From CAYHHI01 sp964356335 (GTDB taxonomy: Bacteria > Arandabacterota > Arandabacteria > Arandabacterales > Arandabacteraceae): 64,000 nt of DNA. The stretch spans positions 1-64,000 of the forward strand of contig CAYHHI010000004.1 in assembly GCA_964356335.1 (NCBI GenBank), given 5' to 3'. Below, piece after piece: positions 33,529 to 41,671 of this stretch (its first letter is position 1; each line of letters opens with the position of its first letter). The notes below the pieces were generated by a model. It saw nothing but the letters and a program-made list of their open reading frames with translations, had not been told where the DNA came from and did not search any database. A program made the translations under genes and the position numbers.

Positions 33529-33537
33529 TGGTATAAT
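33529..33537 (+). promoter_or_regulatory. Extended -10 promoter of the repeat-protein gene
   Basis: TGGTATAAT, a consensus extended -10 element, stands 23 bp before the chosen ATG. No good -35 box is present, as expected for this promoter class. The leader would be about 17 nt and contains AGGAG. Confidence 0.55.
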
Positions 33538-33560
33538 GAATGGTGGTACAGGAGATAGAG

Positions 33561-36194
33561 ATGCAGAGAAACCTTCATTGCCTTATGTTGCTTATAGTTG
33601 CGTCAATTGGGGTTCTTTCCCTTAGTCTGCCACAGGCATCAGCAGATTCCGGGGATCTGGGACCAGCTTTCCACATCGGAGCGAATCCTGTCTACGGTCC
33701 CGCACCCCAATCTCAGATAAACCCCGCCGCCGCCTTCGGCGATACAACCTACTTCGTCGTATGGAATGATCCGCGCAGCGTCACGTCCTATGAGATTTAC
33801 GGAACACGCGTAGCCGCAGGCGGCAAGGTGCTTGATCCGGCGGGCATTGCCATAACCAGTTCCGCACCTGACCAGGAAGATCCGGCCATAGGCTTCGACG
33901 GGACCAATTACCTCGTCGTATGGAAGGATGCGCGCAACGGAACCAACTACGATATCTACGGATCGCGCTTGTCCACCGGCGGAACCGTTCTCGACCCCGG
34001 TGGAATTGCCATATCGGTTACTCCCCAAGGTCAGAGCGACGTTGCCATAGCCTTCGGTGACACAACCTACCTTGTGGTCTGGGCAGACTCGCGCAATGGA
34101 GTCGCTAACATCTACGGGGCTCGCGTGACCCCAGGGGGCGCCGTACTCGAGCCTTCAGGCATTGCCATATGTGCCGATCCCGGCGGGCAGTCGCGGCCGG
34201 CGGTTACTTTCAATGGTTCGAACTGGCTTGTTGTTTGGGAGGATATACGTGGCGGCAATCCTCATATCTATGGCACGCGTGTGGCGACCGATGGCACTGT
34301 GCTTGATTCCTTGGGAATTGCCGTGTCCTCGTTGACGGGAGATCAGGTTTACCCTGCTGCCGCCTCCAACGGCACCACCTCTCTGGTCGTGTGGGATGAC
34401 AAACAGAGCAGTTCGTCCCACGACGTCTATGGGGCCCGGGTTGCCTCGAATGGCACCGTGCTCGATTCCACGGGAATCGTGATTTCCGCGGCCACGGGCG
34501 ACCAGGGGTATCCGGCAGCGACCTTCGACGGCACGAACTACTTCATAGTCTGGGATGATTACCGCAATGTAACGAGCTGGGACATTTATGCCGCGCGCAT
34601 GGACTCCAGCGGCACCGTGCTCGATCCTGCGGGCATTCCCGTAAGTCTATATGCTAGTCAGGAGTTTGGCCCAGCCGTGGCATCCAGTGGAGGGGGCTTC
34701 CTCATGGCGTGGATCGATTCTCGCAATGTTCTGAAAGACATCTACGGCATCCGCGTGGCTTCCGATGGCACTGTGCTTGACCCGCAGCAGATAGCCATAT
34801 CCACCTCCGCCAGCAATCAATCTTGTCCGGCGATGGCGTTTGACGGCTGGGACTACCTTGCGGTCTGGCATGAATGGCGCCTCGGCACCTCCAATGACAT
34901 CTTTGGAGCACGCGTAGGCACGGATGGCACGGTGGTAGATACGCTCGGCATCGCCATTTCAACGGGAAGCAAGGATGAGATGTACCCTGCCGCGGCCTTC
35001 GGAGGCACCAACTACCTTGTGGTTTGGCAGGATTATCGCAACAACGCCTACGACATTTATGGAGCACGGGTTGGGGCGGACGGGAGCGTGCTCGATCCGG
35101 CCGGCATAGGCGTGTCCACTGCCACGAGCCCACAGGAGTATCCCGCGGTAGCCTCTGACGGAGTGAACTTCATCGTTGTCTGGGAGGATAAGCGCAGCGG
35201 CTCCTATGATATCTATGCCGCTCGTGTGAGTCCAGGAGGGAGCGTACTTGATCCTGTTGGGATCCCCATCTCCACTGCTACGGGGGATCAGGTGCACCCT
35301 GCCATTGCATTTGATGGAACCAACTGCATGGTGGTATGGCAGGATTTGCGCGGCATCAACTATGATATCTATGGGGCGCGGATTGCCCCGGATGGGACTG
35401 TGCTCGACGCTGCCGGTATAGCCATATCGACCGCTTCCGGCGCCCAGGAATGGCCCGAAATCGGCTTTGACGGCACCAACTACTTCGTTGTCTGGCAGGA
35501 CAAGCGCGGTGGCCCATACTCTGACATATATGGTGCGAGGGTAGCGACCAGCGGCTCCGTGGTCGACCCCGCGGGCATCGCCGTTTCTACCGCTGCCAAC
35601 GAACAGTCAACCCCGGCAGTGGGCTTCGACGGATGGAAATACCTTGTCGCATGGCAGGACAAACGCAGCGCATCCACTGCCCCTGATATCTATGGTGCCA
35701 AGGTCGACCAGTCTGGCACGGTGCTTGACCCGACAGGACTGGTGATATCTAAAGCCTCACTCACGCAGACGGCCCCGAGCGTATGCGGGGACCCTTCCGG
35801 CCAGATTCTGATTGCATACTCATCGTTCACGCTTCCACCCATGTACGGTTCCTATCGCATCTGGGCCAACTTCTATGATTCTTACGCGGGCACACCAGGC
35901 GTCGCCGCGGATCTCGAACAGGCTCATCTCTATCAGAACTTCCCTAATCCTTTCGTGGGATCGACCACGCTGCGGTACTACCTTCCAGCGAGCCAGCGAG
36001 CCTCGATACGGGTTTACGATGTCGAGGGTAGGCTGGTCGGAACCATCCTTGACGGAGCCTCAGATCCAGGCATTCATGAGGTTAAATGGGATGCGGCGTG
36101 CGTTGATAAGAGACATGCTGCCCCCGGCATCTATTTCTTGCGGATGGAGGCAGGCTCCCGCTCGGAAACGCGAAAGGTGATATTGCTGCATTAG
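33561..36194 (+). CDS. Secreted repeat protein (probable beta-propeller) with C-terminal sorting domain
   Basis: 877 residues. Signal peptide MQRNLHCLMLLIVASIGVLS ending near QASA. Then 13 clear copies and one degraded copy of a 52-58-residue unit of the form PAxAFDGTNYLVVWxDxR...DIYGARV...GTVLDPxGIAIS. The last about 90 residues form a FlgD-like domain: LYQNFPNPFVGSTTL, IRVYDVEGRLVG, KWDA and APGIYFLRM, ending KVILL. Such domains direct or anchor secreted proteins in FCB-type bacteria. Inference: the units are propeller blades, 14 copies fitting two seven-bladed propellers. ATG at 33561 is chosen for AGGAG 6-10 nt upstream and the signal peptide; an ATG at 33540 lies too close to the promoter. 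Ligand unknown. Confidence 0.88.
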   Translation: MQRNLHCLMLLIVASIGVLSLSLPQASADSGDLGPAFHIGANPVYGPAPQSQINPAAAFGDTTYFVVWNDPRSVTSYEIYGTRVAAGGKVLDPAGIAITSSAPDQEDPAIGFDGTNYLVVWKDARNGTNYDIYGSRLSTGGTVLDPGGIAISVTPQGQSDVAIAFGDTTYLVVWADSRNGVANIYGARVTPGGAVLEPSGIAICADPGGQSRPAVTFNGSNWLVVWEDIRGGNPHIYGTRVATDGTVLDSLGIAVSSLTGDQVYPAAASNGTTSLVVWDDKQSSSSHDVYGARVASNGTVLDSTGIVISAATGDQGYPAATFDGTNYFIVWDDYRNVTSWDIYAARMDSSGTVLDPAGIPVSLYASQEFGPAVASSGGGFLMAWIDSRNVLKDIYGIRVASDGTVLDPQQIAISTSASNQSCPAMAFDGWDYLAVWHEWRLGTSNDIFGARVGTDGTVVDTLGIAISTGSKDEMYPAAAFGGTNYLVVWQDYRNNAYDIYGARVGADGSVLDPAGIGVSTATSPQEYPAVASDGVNFIVVWEDKRSGSYDIYAARVSPGGSVLDPVGIPISTATGDQVHPAIAFDGTNCMVVWQDLRGINYDIYGARIAPDGTVLDAAGIAISTASGAQEWPEIGFDGTNYFVVWQDKRGGPYSDIYGARVATSGSVVDPAGIAVSTAANEQSTPAVGFDGWKYLVAWQDKRSASTAPDIYGAKVDQSGTVLDPTGLVISKASLTQTAPSVCGDPSGQILIAYSSFTLPPMYGSYRIWANFYDSYAGTPGVAADLEQAHLYQNFPNPFVGSTTLRYYLPASQRASIRVYDVEGRLVGTILDGASDPGIHEVKWDAACVDKRHAAPGIYFLRMEAGSRSETRKVILLH

Positions 36195-36283
36195 GCCTTA
36201 GGCTTGGTTCTGTCCCCGCAGGCATATCCCTGGGTAAGAAAAAAGTGTGACCCGTGTGCATGGGTTTAAAGTGCCAAAAACCC

Positions 36284-36312
36284 TTGATTGCATCTCCGGC
36301 CAGTGGTACAGT
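36284..36312 (+). promoter_or_regulatory. Promoter of the acyl-CoA carboxylase operon
   Basis: TTGATT (36284-36289), 17-bp spacer, TACAGT (36307-36312). Transcription would start near 36319, giving a leader of about 75 nt that consists mostly of the paired elements described next. Confidence 0.45.
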
Positions 36313-36335
36313 TGTCCCAGGTTAGGTGGGAGCGA

Positions 36336-36388
36336 AGCCCAGGGTATTGCTTGACAGCCCTGGGTTGCATAGTGTCAAGCCCGAGGCT
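36336..36388 (+). promoter_or_regulatory. Interleaved inverted repeats (possible H-type pseudoknot or operator) before accC
   Basis: CCCAGGG (36338-36344) pairs with CCCTGGG (36358-36364); GCTTGACA (36349-36356) pairs with TGTCAAGC (36373-36380). The order 5'1-5'2-3'1-3'2 with linkers of 4, 1 and 8 nt is that of an H-type pseudoknot. It ends two bases before the GAGG ribosome-binding site (36383-36386). A short alternative hairpin AGCC-CGA-GGCT (36378-36388) would hide that site and is exclusive with the second stem. As DNA, the 8-16-8 dyad could equally be a repressor operator. Confidence 0.45.
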
Positions 36389-36393
36389 CAAGC

Positions 36394-37749
36394 ATGTTCC
36401 GATCTGTCCTCATAGCCAACCGTGGTGAGATAGCCCTCAGGGTCATCAGGGCCTGCAAGGAGATGGGGATTAGGACTGTGGCGGTGCACTCTGAGGCCGA
36501 CCGCAATTCTCCGCATCTTGAACACGCAGACAAGGCCGTCTGCATCGGCGGCTCGAGGAGTAGCGAAAGCTATCTCAACATGGAAGCCATAATCCAGGCC
36601 GCCATACAGAATGAGTGTCAGGCACTTCATCCTGGATACGGTTTCCTGGCCGAAAACGCGCTCTTCTCGGCCCTGTGCGCCCAGAGCAAAGTGACATTCA
36701 TCGGTCCACCACCACACGCGAGCAGGCTCATGGGAGACAAGGCAAGGGCCAGAGAAACCATGAAGAAACTCGGCCTTGATCCGATCCCCGGCTCCGAGGG
36801 AACGCTCAAGAGCGCCGACGAAGCAGGCGAGGTGGCCTCGAAGATCGGTTACCCGGTGCTTCTTAAAGCGACAGCAGGAGGAGGAGGCAAGGGGATGCGC
36901 GTGGCGAGGGAAGCCGGCGACCTCAAACATGCCTACGATGAGGCCTCGCTTGAAGCTGAGAAGGCCTTCGGGAATCCTTCGCTCTACCTGGAGAAGTTCA
37001 TCACGCGAGGCCGGCACATCGAGTTCCAGGTCCTTGCCGATGTTTTCGGCAATGCGGTCTATCTTGGCGAGCGGGAGTGCTCAATCCAGAGAAGTCACCA
37101 GAAGTTGATCGAAGAATCGCCGTCGCCTGTGATCACTGAGGACGTCCGGAGGGAATACGGGACCAAGGTGGCGAAAGCCGTCGCCGCGATCGGCTATGTC
37201 AATGCAGGCACGATTGAGTTCCTGAGGGACGAAGACGGCAATCTCTACTTCATGGAAGTAAACGCAAGGCTCCAGGTGGAACACCCTGTGACCGAGATGG
37301 TAACCGGCTTTGACATCGTTAAAGAGCAGTTGAGAATTGCCGCAAACTGCCCCTTGAGCATAAAGCAGGAAGACGTCGAGCTCAGAGGCCACGCGATTGA
37401 AACCAGGATAAATGCGGAGGATCCTGCGCGTGATTTTAGGCCGGACCCCGGGATGATCACTGCCTTCGAACCTCCCTCCTTCGATTCCGTGCGTGTCGAC
37501 ACGCACATAAGGCCCGGTTATGCGATCCCTCCCTTCTATGACTCGCTGATCTGTAAGCTGATAGGGCATGCGAACGACAGGAACGCAGCCATCGATACCG
37601 TCACGAGAGCACTCAAGAGTTTCCGAATAGAGGGCGTGAAGACAACGATCCCGCTCCATATCGAGATTCTGTCCACACCGGAATTCAGGCAAGGCAATTA
37701 CAGTACGAGCTTCGTGCAGGAGCTTTTGGCCAGAAGAACCGGCCAATAA
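36394..37749 (+). CDS. accC: Biotin carboxylase subunit of acyl-CoA carboxylase
   Basis: 451 residues, the length of stand-alone AccC/PccA biotin carboxylases. Seen: SVLIANRGEIALRVIRAC, HPGYGFLAENA, the glycine-rich ATP loop KATAGGGGKGMRVA, ECSIQRSHQKLIEESPSP, MEVNARLQVEHPVTEM with the catalytic Arg/Glu residues, and GHAIETRINAEDP. It carboxylates the biotin of the carrier encoded two genes on, using ATP and bicarbonate. The next gene starts 14 bp downstream. GAGG lies 7 nt before the ATG, directly behind the paired leader element. Confidence 0.94.
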   Translation: MFRSVLIANRGEIALRVIRACKEMGIRTVAVHSEADRNSPHLEHADKAVCIGGSRSSESYLNMEAIIQAAIQNECQALHPGYGFLAENALFSALCAQSKVTFIGPPPHASRLMGDKARARETMKKLGLDPIPGSEGTLKSADEAGEVASKIGYPVLLKATAGGGGKGMRVAREAGDLKHAYDEASLEAEKAFGNPSLYLEKFITRGRHIEFQVLADVFGNAVYLGERECSIQRSHQKLIEESPSPVITEDVRREYGTKVAKAVAAIGYVNAGTIEFLRDEDGNLYFMEVNARLQVEHPVTEMVTGFDIVKEQLRIAANCPLSIKQEDVELRGHAIETRINAEDPARDFRPDPGMITAFEPPSFDSVRVDTHIRPGYAIPPFYDSLICKLIGHANDRNAAIDTVTRALKSFRIEGVKTTIPLHIEILSTPEFRQGNYSTSFVQELLARRTGQ

Positions 37750-37763
37750 GGAGATGAGGCATC

Positions 37764-39497
37764 ATGGCTAAAGTATTGCTCCAACCCATCGGCTCTTCAC
37801 TCGAGACCTTCATGAAGTCGGAAGCCTGCCGAGCCAATGCGGAAGCCATGGAAAAGATTGAGAGAGAGTTGCTTGCGAAGCGGGACGAGGTAAGGGCCGG
37901 TTGGGGAGATGAATACGTCGAGCGTGTGCACAAGAAAGGCAAGCTCACAACGTGGGAGCGCCTTGAGATCCTGAAGGACCCTGGAACCGAGGTGTTCCCT
38001 GTCGGAACCTTCGTCAATTATGGCCAGGAATTCGGTGAAGGCAACGACAAGAAGAAAAGCCCCGGGGCCGGCGTTGTCACGGCATTCGTGCGCGTGGAAG
38101 GCCGCTACACGATGGTCATCGCCAATGACAACACGGTGGCATCGGGTGCATGGTGGCCTCAGACACCTGAGAAGATAGAACGAGCTCAGCACATAGCCTT
38201 GAGGCTCCGGATTCCCGTGGTCTACCTCGTTGATTGCAGCGGCCTCTATCTGCCCGAACAAAGCAGGTCTTTCCCTGGACCCACGGGGGCAGGCTTCATC
38301 TTCAAGATGAATAGTCTCTTGAGCGCCAACGGCGTCCCTCAGATTGCTGCGGTCTTCGGCGACTGTATTGCAGGCGGCGGCTATATGCCGATAATAAGCG
38401 ACCGCGTTTACATGACCGAGCAGGCCTATATGGTGATCGCAGGGGCGGCCCTCATAAAGGGGGGCAAATCCCAGAACATAACCTCGCTCACCATAGGCGG
38501 CCCCGACATCCACGTCCATCTGTCGAATTGTGCGGATTTCAGAGGTCCGGATGACATATCTGTGCTGAAGATGATCCGGAAGGATGTGTCGCTCCTTCCT
38601 ACGACAGGCGTCGAGTATTACAAGTATGATGGCGACACCAACGACCCCCTATATGACAGCCGCGAGCTCAAATGCATCTTCCCTTCCGACTACCGGATGT
38701 CTTACGACACCAAGCAGGTGATCGCGCGAGTCGCTGACTCAAGCCTCTTCTGGGAACTCCTGCCGGGCAAAGGCGAGGAGATGATAATCGGGATTGCGAA
38801 GATTGGAGGCCTGTACGTCGGCATCATTGCCAACAACCAATTCTTGATTGGCCATCCTGAGTATCCCGACCAGAAGCGGCCTGGCGGCATCCTTTATCGC
38901 GAAGGCATCGCCAAGATCTCGCAGTTCTCACGGGCATGCAACGACGACGGCATCCCGATCGTCTGGCTTCAGGACATATCAGGCTTCGACATTGGTGCTG
39001 AGGCCGAGAAGGAAGGCCTTCTGGGATTCGGCTCCAACTTGATTTACACCAATTCGACTAACGCCGTGCCGATGATCACGGTGCTCCTGAGGAAATCATC
39101 GGGCGCAGGCTACTACGCGATGGCAAGTAGTGCCTACGACCCGGTGGTTCAGCTTTCGACTCCGATCACAAGGCTCGCCGTGATGGAAGGGCGCACCCTG
39201 GCAATCGGTGCCTTCCGGACCAGGCTCGACGACAACTTCGAGATCATCGAGACAAACGAAGACGAAATCAAGAAGATCAAGCGAGGCATGCAGGAAGTCG
39301 AAGACAGGATAACGCGGGATATGGATCCTGTGAAGTCGGCGTCGATAAGGGACACCGACGAAGTTATCCTGATGCATGAGATAAGGCCGTATCTCAGAGC
39401 CATGGTTGAAATGTGCTACCAGGCAACCGGCTATCGCCGGATCAAGAACCCGAGAATATGGTCGATGCACGACCTCAACGTGTTGACGGATATTTGA
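37764..39497 (+). CDS. Acyl-CoA carboxyltransferase, GcdA-like
   Basis: 577 residues, longer than PccB-type subunits (about 510-530) and closer to the glutaconyl-CoA decarboxylase alpha chain GcdA (about 587). Both crotonase-like halves are present: VVYLVDCSGLYL, FGDCIAGGGYMPIISD and IAGAALIKGG in the first; IVWLQDISGFDIGAEAEKEGLLG and SSGAGYYAMASS in the second. With its own biotin carboxylase and carrier genes alongside, it most likely transfers CO2 from carboxybiotin to an acyl-CoA (propionyl-CoA fits the mutase operon). Glutaconyl- or methylcrotonyl-type substrates remain possible. No sodium-pump (GcdB-like) subunit is seen. SD is AAGGAG, 11 nt before the ATG. Confidence 0.85.
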   Translation: MAKVLLQPIGSSLETFMKSEACRANAEAMEKIERELLAKRDEVRAGWGDEYVERVHKKGKLTTWERLEILKDPGTEVFPVGTFVNYGQEFGEGNDKKKSPGAGVVTAFVRVEGRYTMVIANDNTVASGAWWPQTPEKIERAQHIALRLRIPVVYLVDCSGLYLPEQSRSFPGPTGAGFIFKMNSLLSANGVPQIAAVFGDCIAGGGYMPIISDRVYMTEQAYMVIAGAALIKGGKSQNITSLTIGGPDIHVHLSNCADFRGPDDISVLKMIRKDVSLLPTTGVEYYKYDGDTNDPLYDSRELKCIFPSDYRMSYDTKQVIARVADSSLFWELLPGKGEEMIIGIAKIGGLYVGIIANNQFLIGHPEYPDQKRPGGILYREGIAKISQFSRACNDDGIPIVWLQDISGFDIGAEAEKEGLLGFGSNLIYTNSTNAVPMITVLLRKSSGAGYYAMASSAYDPVVQLSTPITRLAVMEGRTLAIGAFRTRLDDNFEIIETNEDEIKKIKRGMQEVEDRITRDMDPVKSASIRDTDEVILMHEIRPYLRAMVEMCYQATGYRRIKNPRIWSMHDLNVLTDI

Positions 39498-39604
39498 GTG
39501 AGGCCGATCGCCAGACACATTAGGGATGCAAGTTGGAACGGCAGGCGGCCTCTCCGGACGGGGATCGAAAATGCCTAATCTGAAGGTTGGAGCCAGGGTG
39601 CGGT

Positions 39605-40246
39605 ATGGCAGGTAAAGATACAGACCTCGTGAGGTTGATTGGGGAACCCAAGACTTGCCTCGTCAGAGAGAGCACCGACCACAAAGGTGTCTATGAAGTC
39701 CTCTCCCCTGCCGTCGGCCTCTTCGACATGCCCCCTGCGGTCGGAACTTTTGTCCGCCCCGGATCTTTCGTCGGCTACCTCACCGTGATGAGGCGCTATT
39801 ACCATCTCATGATACCCGAGGGGCATCACGGTGTCGTGACCCATCTTCATCTTACCATGAGGAAGCAGCGCGTGGAATTCGGCCAACCGCTCTTTACGGT
39901 GAGCCCGGATGCCATGTCGGGCCTTGCGCTTGGACCAGAAAAAGCAGATGCTGCGTCCGTTGCCATGGACGATGGGATTCCTGAGGGCGCGTTCGGGATC
40001 AAGTCTCCTACTGACGGGATCTTCTACCTGCGAGCCAATCCTCAATCGCCGGCATATGTCGAAGAAGGGGCGCTTGTGACGCAAGGTACGGTGCTGGCGC
40101 TGGTTGAAGTGATGAAGTGTTTCAACCCGATTGTCTATCCCGGCGAGCCTGAATTCCCGCCCCAAGCCCGAATTGCCAGGATCGTTTCCAAACACGCCAC
40201 CGAAGTCAAACACGGGGCGTTGCTCTTTGTTGTGGAGACGGCCTGA
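39605..40246 (+). CDS. Biotin carboxyl carrier protein with tandem biotinyl-like domains
   Basis: 213 residues. The C-terminal half is a biotinyl domain: SPTDGIFYLR, EEGALVTQGTVLALVEVMKC with the biotin-accepting K171 in VMKCFNPI, and VKHGALLFVVE. The N-terminal half repeats the fold (SPAVGLFDMP, VRPGSFVGYLTVMRRYYHLM, VEFGQPLFTVSP), but the residue aligned with the biotinyl Lys is Arg63, so it cannot be biotinylated there. Probably it supports binding to the other subunits (inference). ATG at 39605 is chosen because AGGG lies 7 nt upstream; a TTG at 39587 is possible. It carries biotin between the accC and carboxyltransferase products. Confidence 0.8.
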   Translation: MAGKDTDLVRLIGEPKTCLVRESTDHKGVYEVLSPAVGLFDMPPAVGTFVRPGSFVGYLTVMRRYYHLMIPEGHHGVVTHLHLTMRKQRVEFGQPLFTVSPDAMSGLALGPEKADAASVAMDDGIPEGAFGIKSPTDGIFYLRANPQSPAYVEEGALVTQGTVLALVEVMKCFNPIVYPGEPEFPPQARIARIVSKHATEVKHGALLFVVETA

Positions 40247-40311
40247 TGCGTGAGAGCCTGGGAAATCTCTAACTTAGGCTGGACACGTGGACGATTTAAG
40301 GAGATGGAAAA

Positions 40312-41646
40312 ATGAACAGAACTATTGAGGACATCTTAAATCCTGAGAAATTCTCCGTAGAAGAGATAATTGCGCTGGAGAAAAGATATATGGCGCCGTG
40401 TATCGGCCATTATTATAAGGAGCCATTGTTCATCGCACACGGCAAAGGCGCACTGCTTTATGACAATAAAGGGAAAGAATACATAGACCTGTTCGCAGGC
40501 ATCTGTACCGCTCTTGCAGGTCATTGCCATCCTGTCCAGGTCGACGCAATAAAGCGCCAGGTGGAAAAGCTCATGCATACCAGCACCTTGTATCCGACCC
40601 TGCCGATGGCGCTGTTCGCAGAAAAGTTGATCTCTATCTGTCCCTCCCACCTGACAAAGTGTTTCTTCACCAACAGCGGGTCTGAGGCAAATGAAGCTGT
40701 CTTGCACATGATGAAGAAGTTTACTGGGGCATTCAATATTCTGTCATTGAACGGGTCGTTCCATGGCAGGACCTTGATGGCGATGAGCTTGACCAATCAA
40801 GGCACCTGGCGGCAGAATGTGCCATACGCCGCAGGAACAATCGGAGTGCCGCCGGCATATTGTTATAGATGCGATTTCGGTCAGAAGTATCCCGGCTGTG
40901 ATATGGAATGTGCACGCTATGTGGAGAAGGCAATTCGATGCCAAACTCCAAATCGTATTGCGGGCATGATAGTGGAGCCGATCCAGGGAAATGGCGGCGT
41001 GGTGGACCCACCAAAAGAGTATTTCCCAATGGTGTATGAGACCGTCAAGAAATACGGCGGCCTGTTCATATGTGATGAGATCCAGACGGGGTTTGGAAGG
41101 ACGGGCAAGATGTGGGGCATCGAGAATTGGGGTGTATCGCCGGATGTGATGACAATGGCCAAAGGTATAGGCTCGGGACATCCTATAGGCGCATTCGTCG
41201 CAACCGACGAGGTCGTAAGCTGCTTGCAGGTCAAAGACCTGTTCTCTACGTTTGGGGGCAATCCTGTGGCAAGCGTTGCAGGATTTGCCAACATTGAGAT
41301 ATTGGTCAAAGAGAGATTTCCGGCCAGAGCTCTAGATCTTGGTGGGTATTTCAAGAAAGGGCTGGAAGATCTGATGGATAAGCACAAGTTCCTGGGCGAT
41401 GTCCGTGGAAAGGGCTTGATGCTGGGAATAGAAGTGGTCAAGGATAAGAAGACCAAAGAACCAGGCGTGGGAGAGACACAGACCATCCTGAATGAGGCCA
41501 AGGACAGAGGCGTATTGCTTGGTGCAGGCGGCCTGGACGGAAATGTAGTCAGGATAAAGCCGCCGATCGTGCTTACCAAAGACCAGATCGACAAGAGCCT
41601 TGAAGTGATAGACAAATCGTTCTCCGTTGCAGAAGGTGAAAAGTAA
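40312..41646 (+). CDS. Class III PLP-dependent aminotransferase
   Basis: 444 residues of the AGXT2/omega-amino-acid transaminase type. Seen: YIDLFAGICTALAGHCHPV, TNSGSEANEAVLHMMKKFTG, SFHGRTLMAMS, IVEPIQGNGGVV, ICDEIQTGFGRTGKMW, and the PLP Lys in MTMAKGIGSGHPIGAF. A four-cysteine cluster, CYRC-x8-CDMEC (C-x2-C-x8-C-x3-C), may bind metal; similar clusters occur in some relatives. It transfers an amino group from an omega- or 2-amino acid (beta-alanine, taurine, 3-aminoisobutyrate or alanine/glyoxylate) to a 2-oxoacid. The next gene, an acylating aldehyde dehydrogenase, fits use of the semialdehyde product. The DNA is visibly more AT-rich, with more ATA and AGA codons than its neighbours. SD AAGGAG is 8 nt upstream. 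Confidence 0.88.
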   Translation: MNRTIEDILNPEKFSVEEIIALEKRYMAPCIGHYYKEPLFIAHGKGALLYDNKGKEYIDLFAGICTALAGHCHPVQVDAIKRQVEKLMHTSTLYPTLPMALFAEKLISICPSHLTKCFFTNSGSEANEAVLHMMKKFTGAFNILSLNGSFHGRTLMAMSLTNQGTWRQNVPYAAGTIGVPPAYCYRCDFGQKYPGCDMECARYVEKAIRCQTPNRIAGMIVEPIQGNGGVVDPPKEYFPMVYETVKKYGGLFICDEIQTGFGRTGKMWGIENWGVSPDVMTMAKGIGSGHPIGAFVATDEVVSCLQVKDLFSTFGGNPVASVAGFANIEILVKERFPARALDLGGYFKKGLEDLMDKHKFLGDVRGKGLMLGIEVVKDKKTKEPGVGETQTILNEAKDRGVLLGAGGLDGNVVRIKPPIVLTKDQIDKSLEVIDKSFSVAEGEK

Positions 41647-41671
41647 GAAAGCGCAGCAGGTGGGCGCAATT

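Noticed and set aside
33700..35760. CRISPR-like or satellite DNA repeats
   Set aside because: The periodic sequence is a coding repeat (52-58 residues) with frame and motif conservation, not identical direct repeats with spacers.
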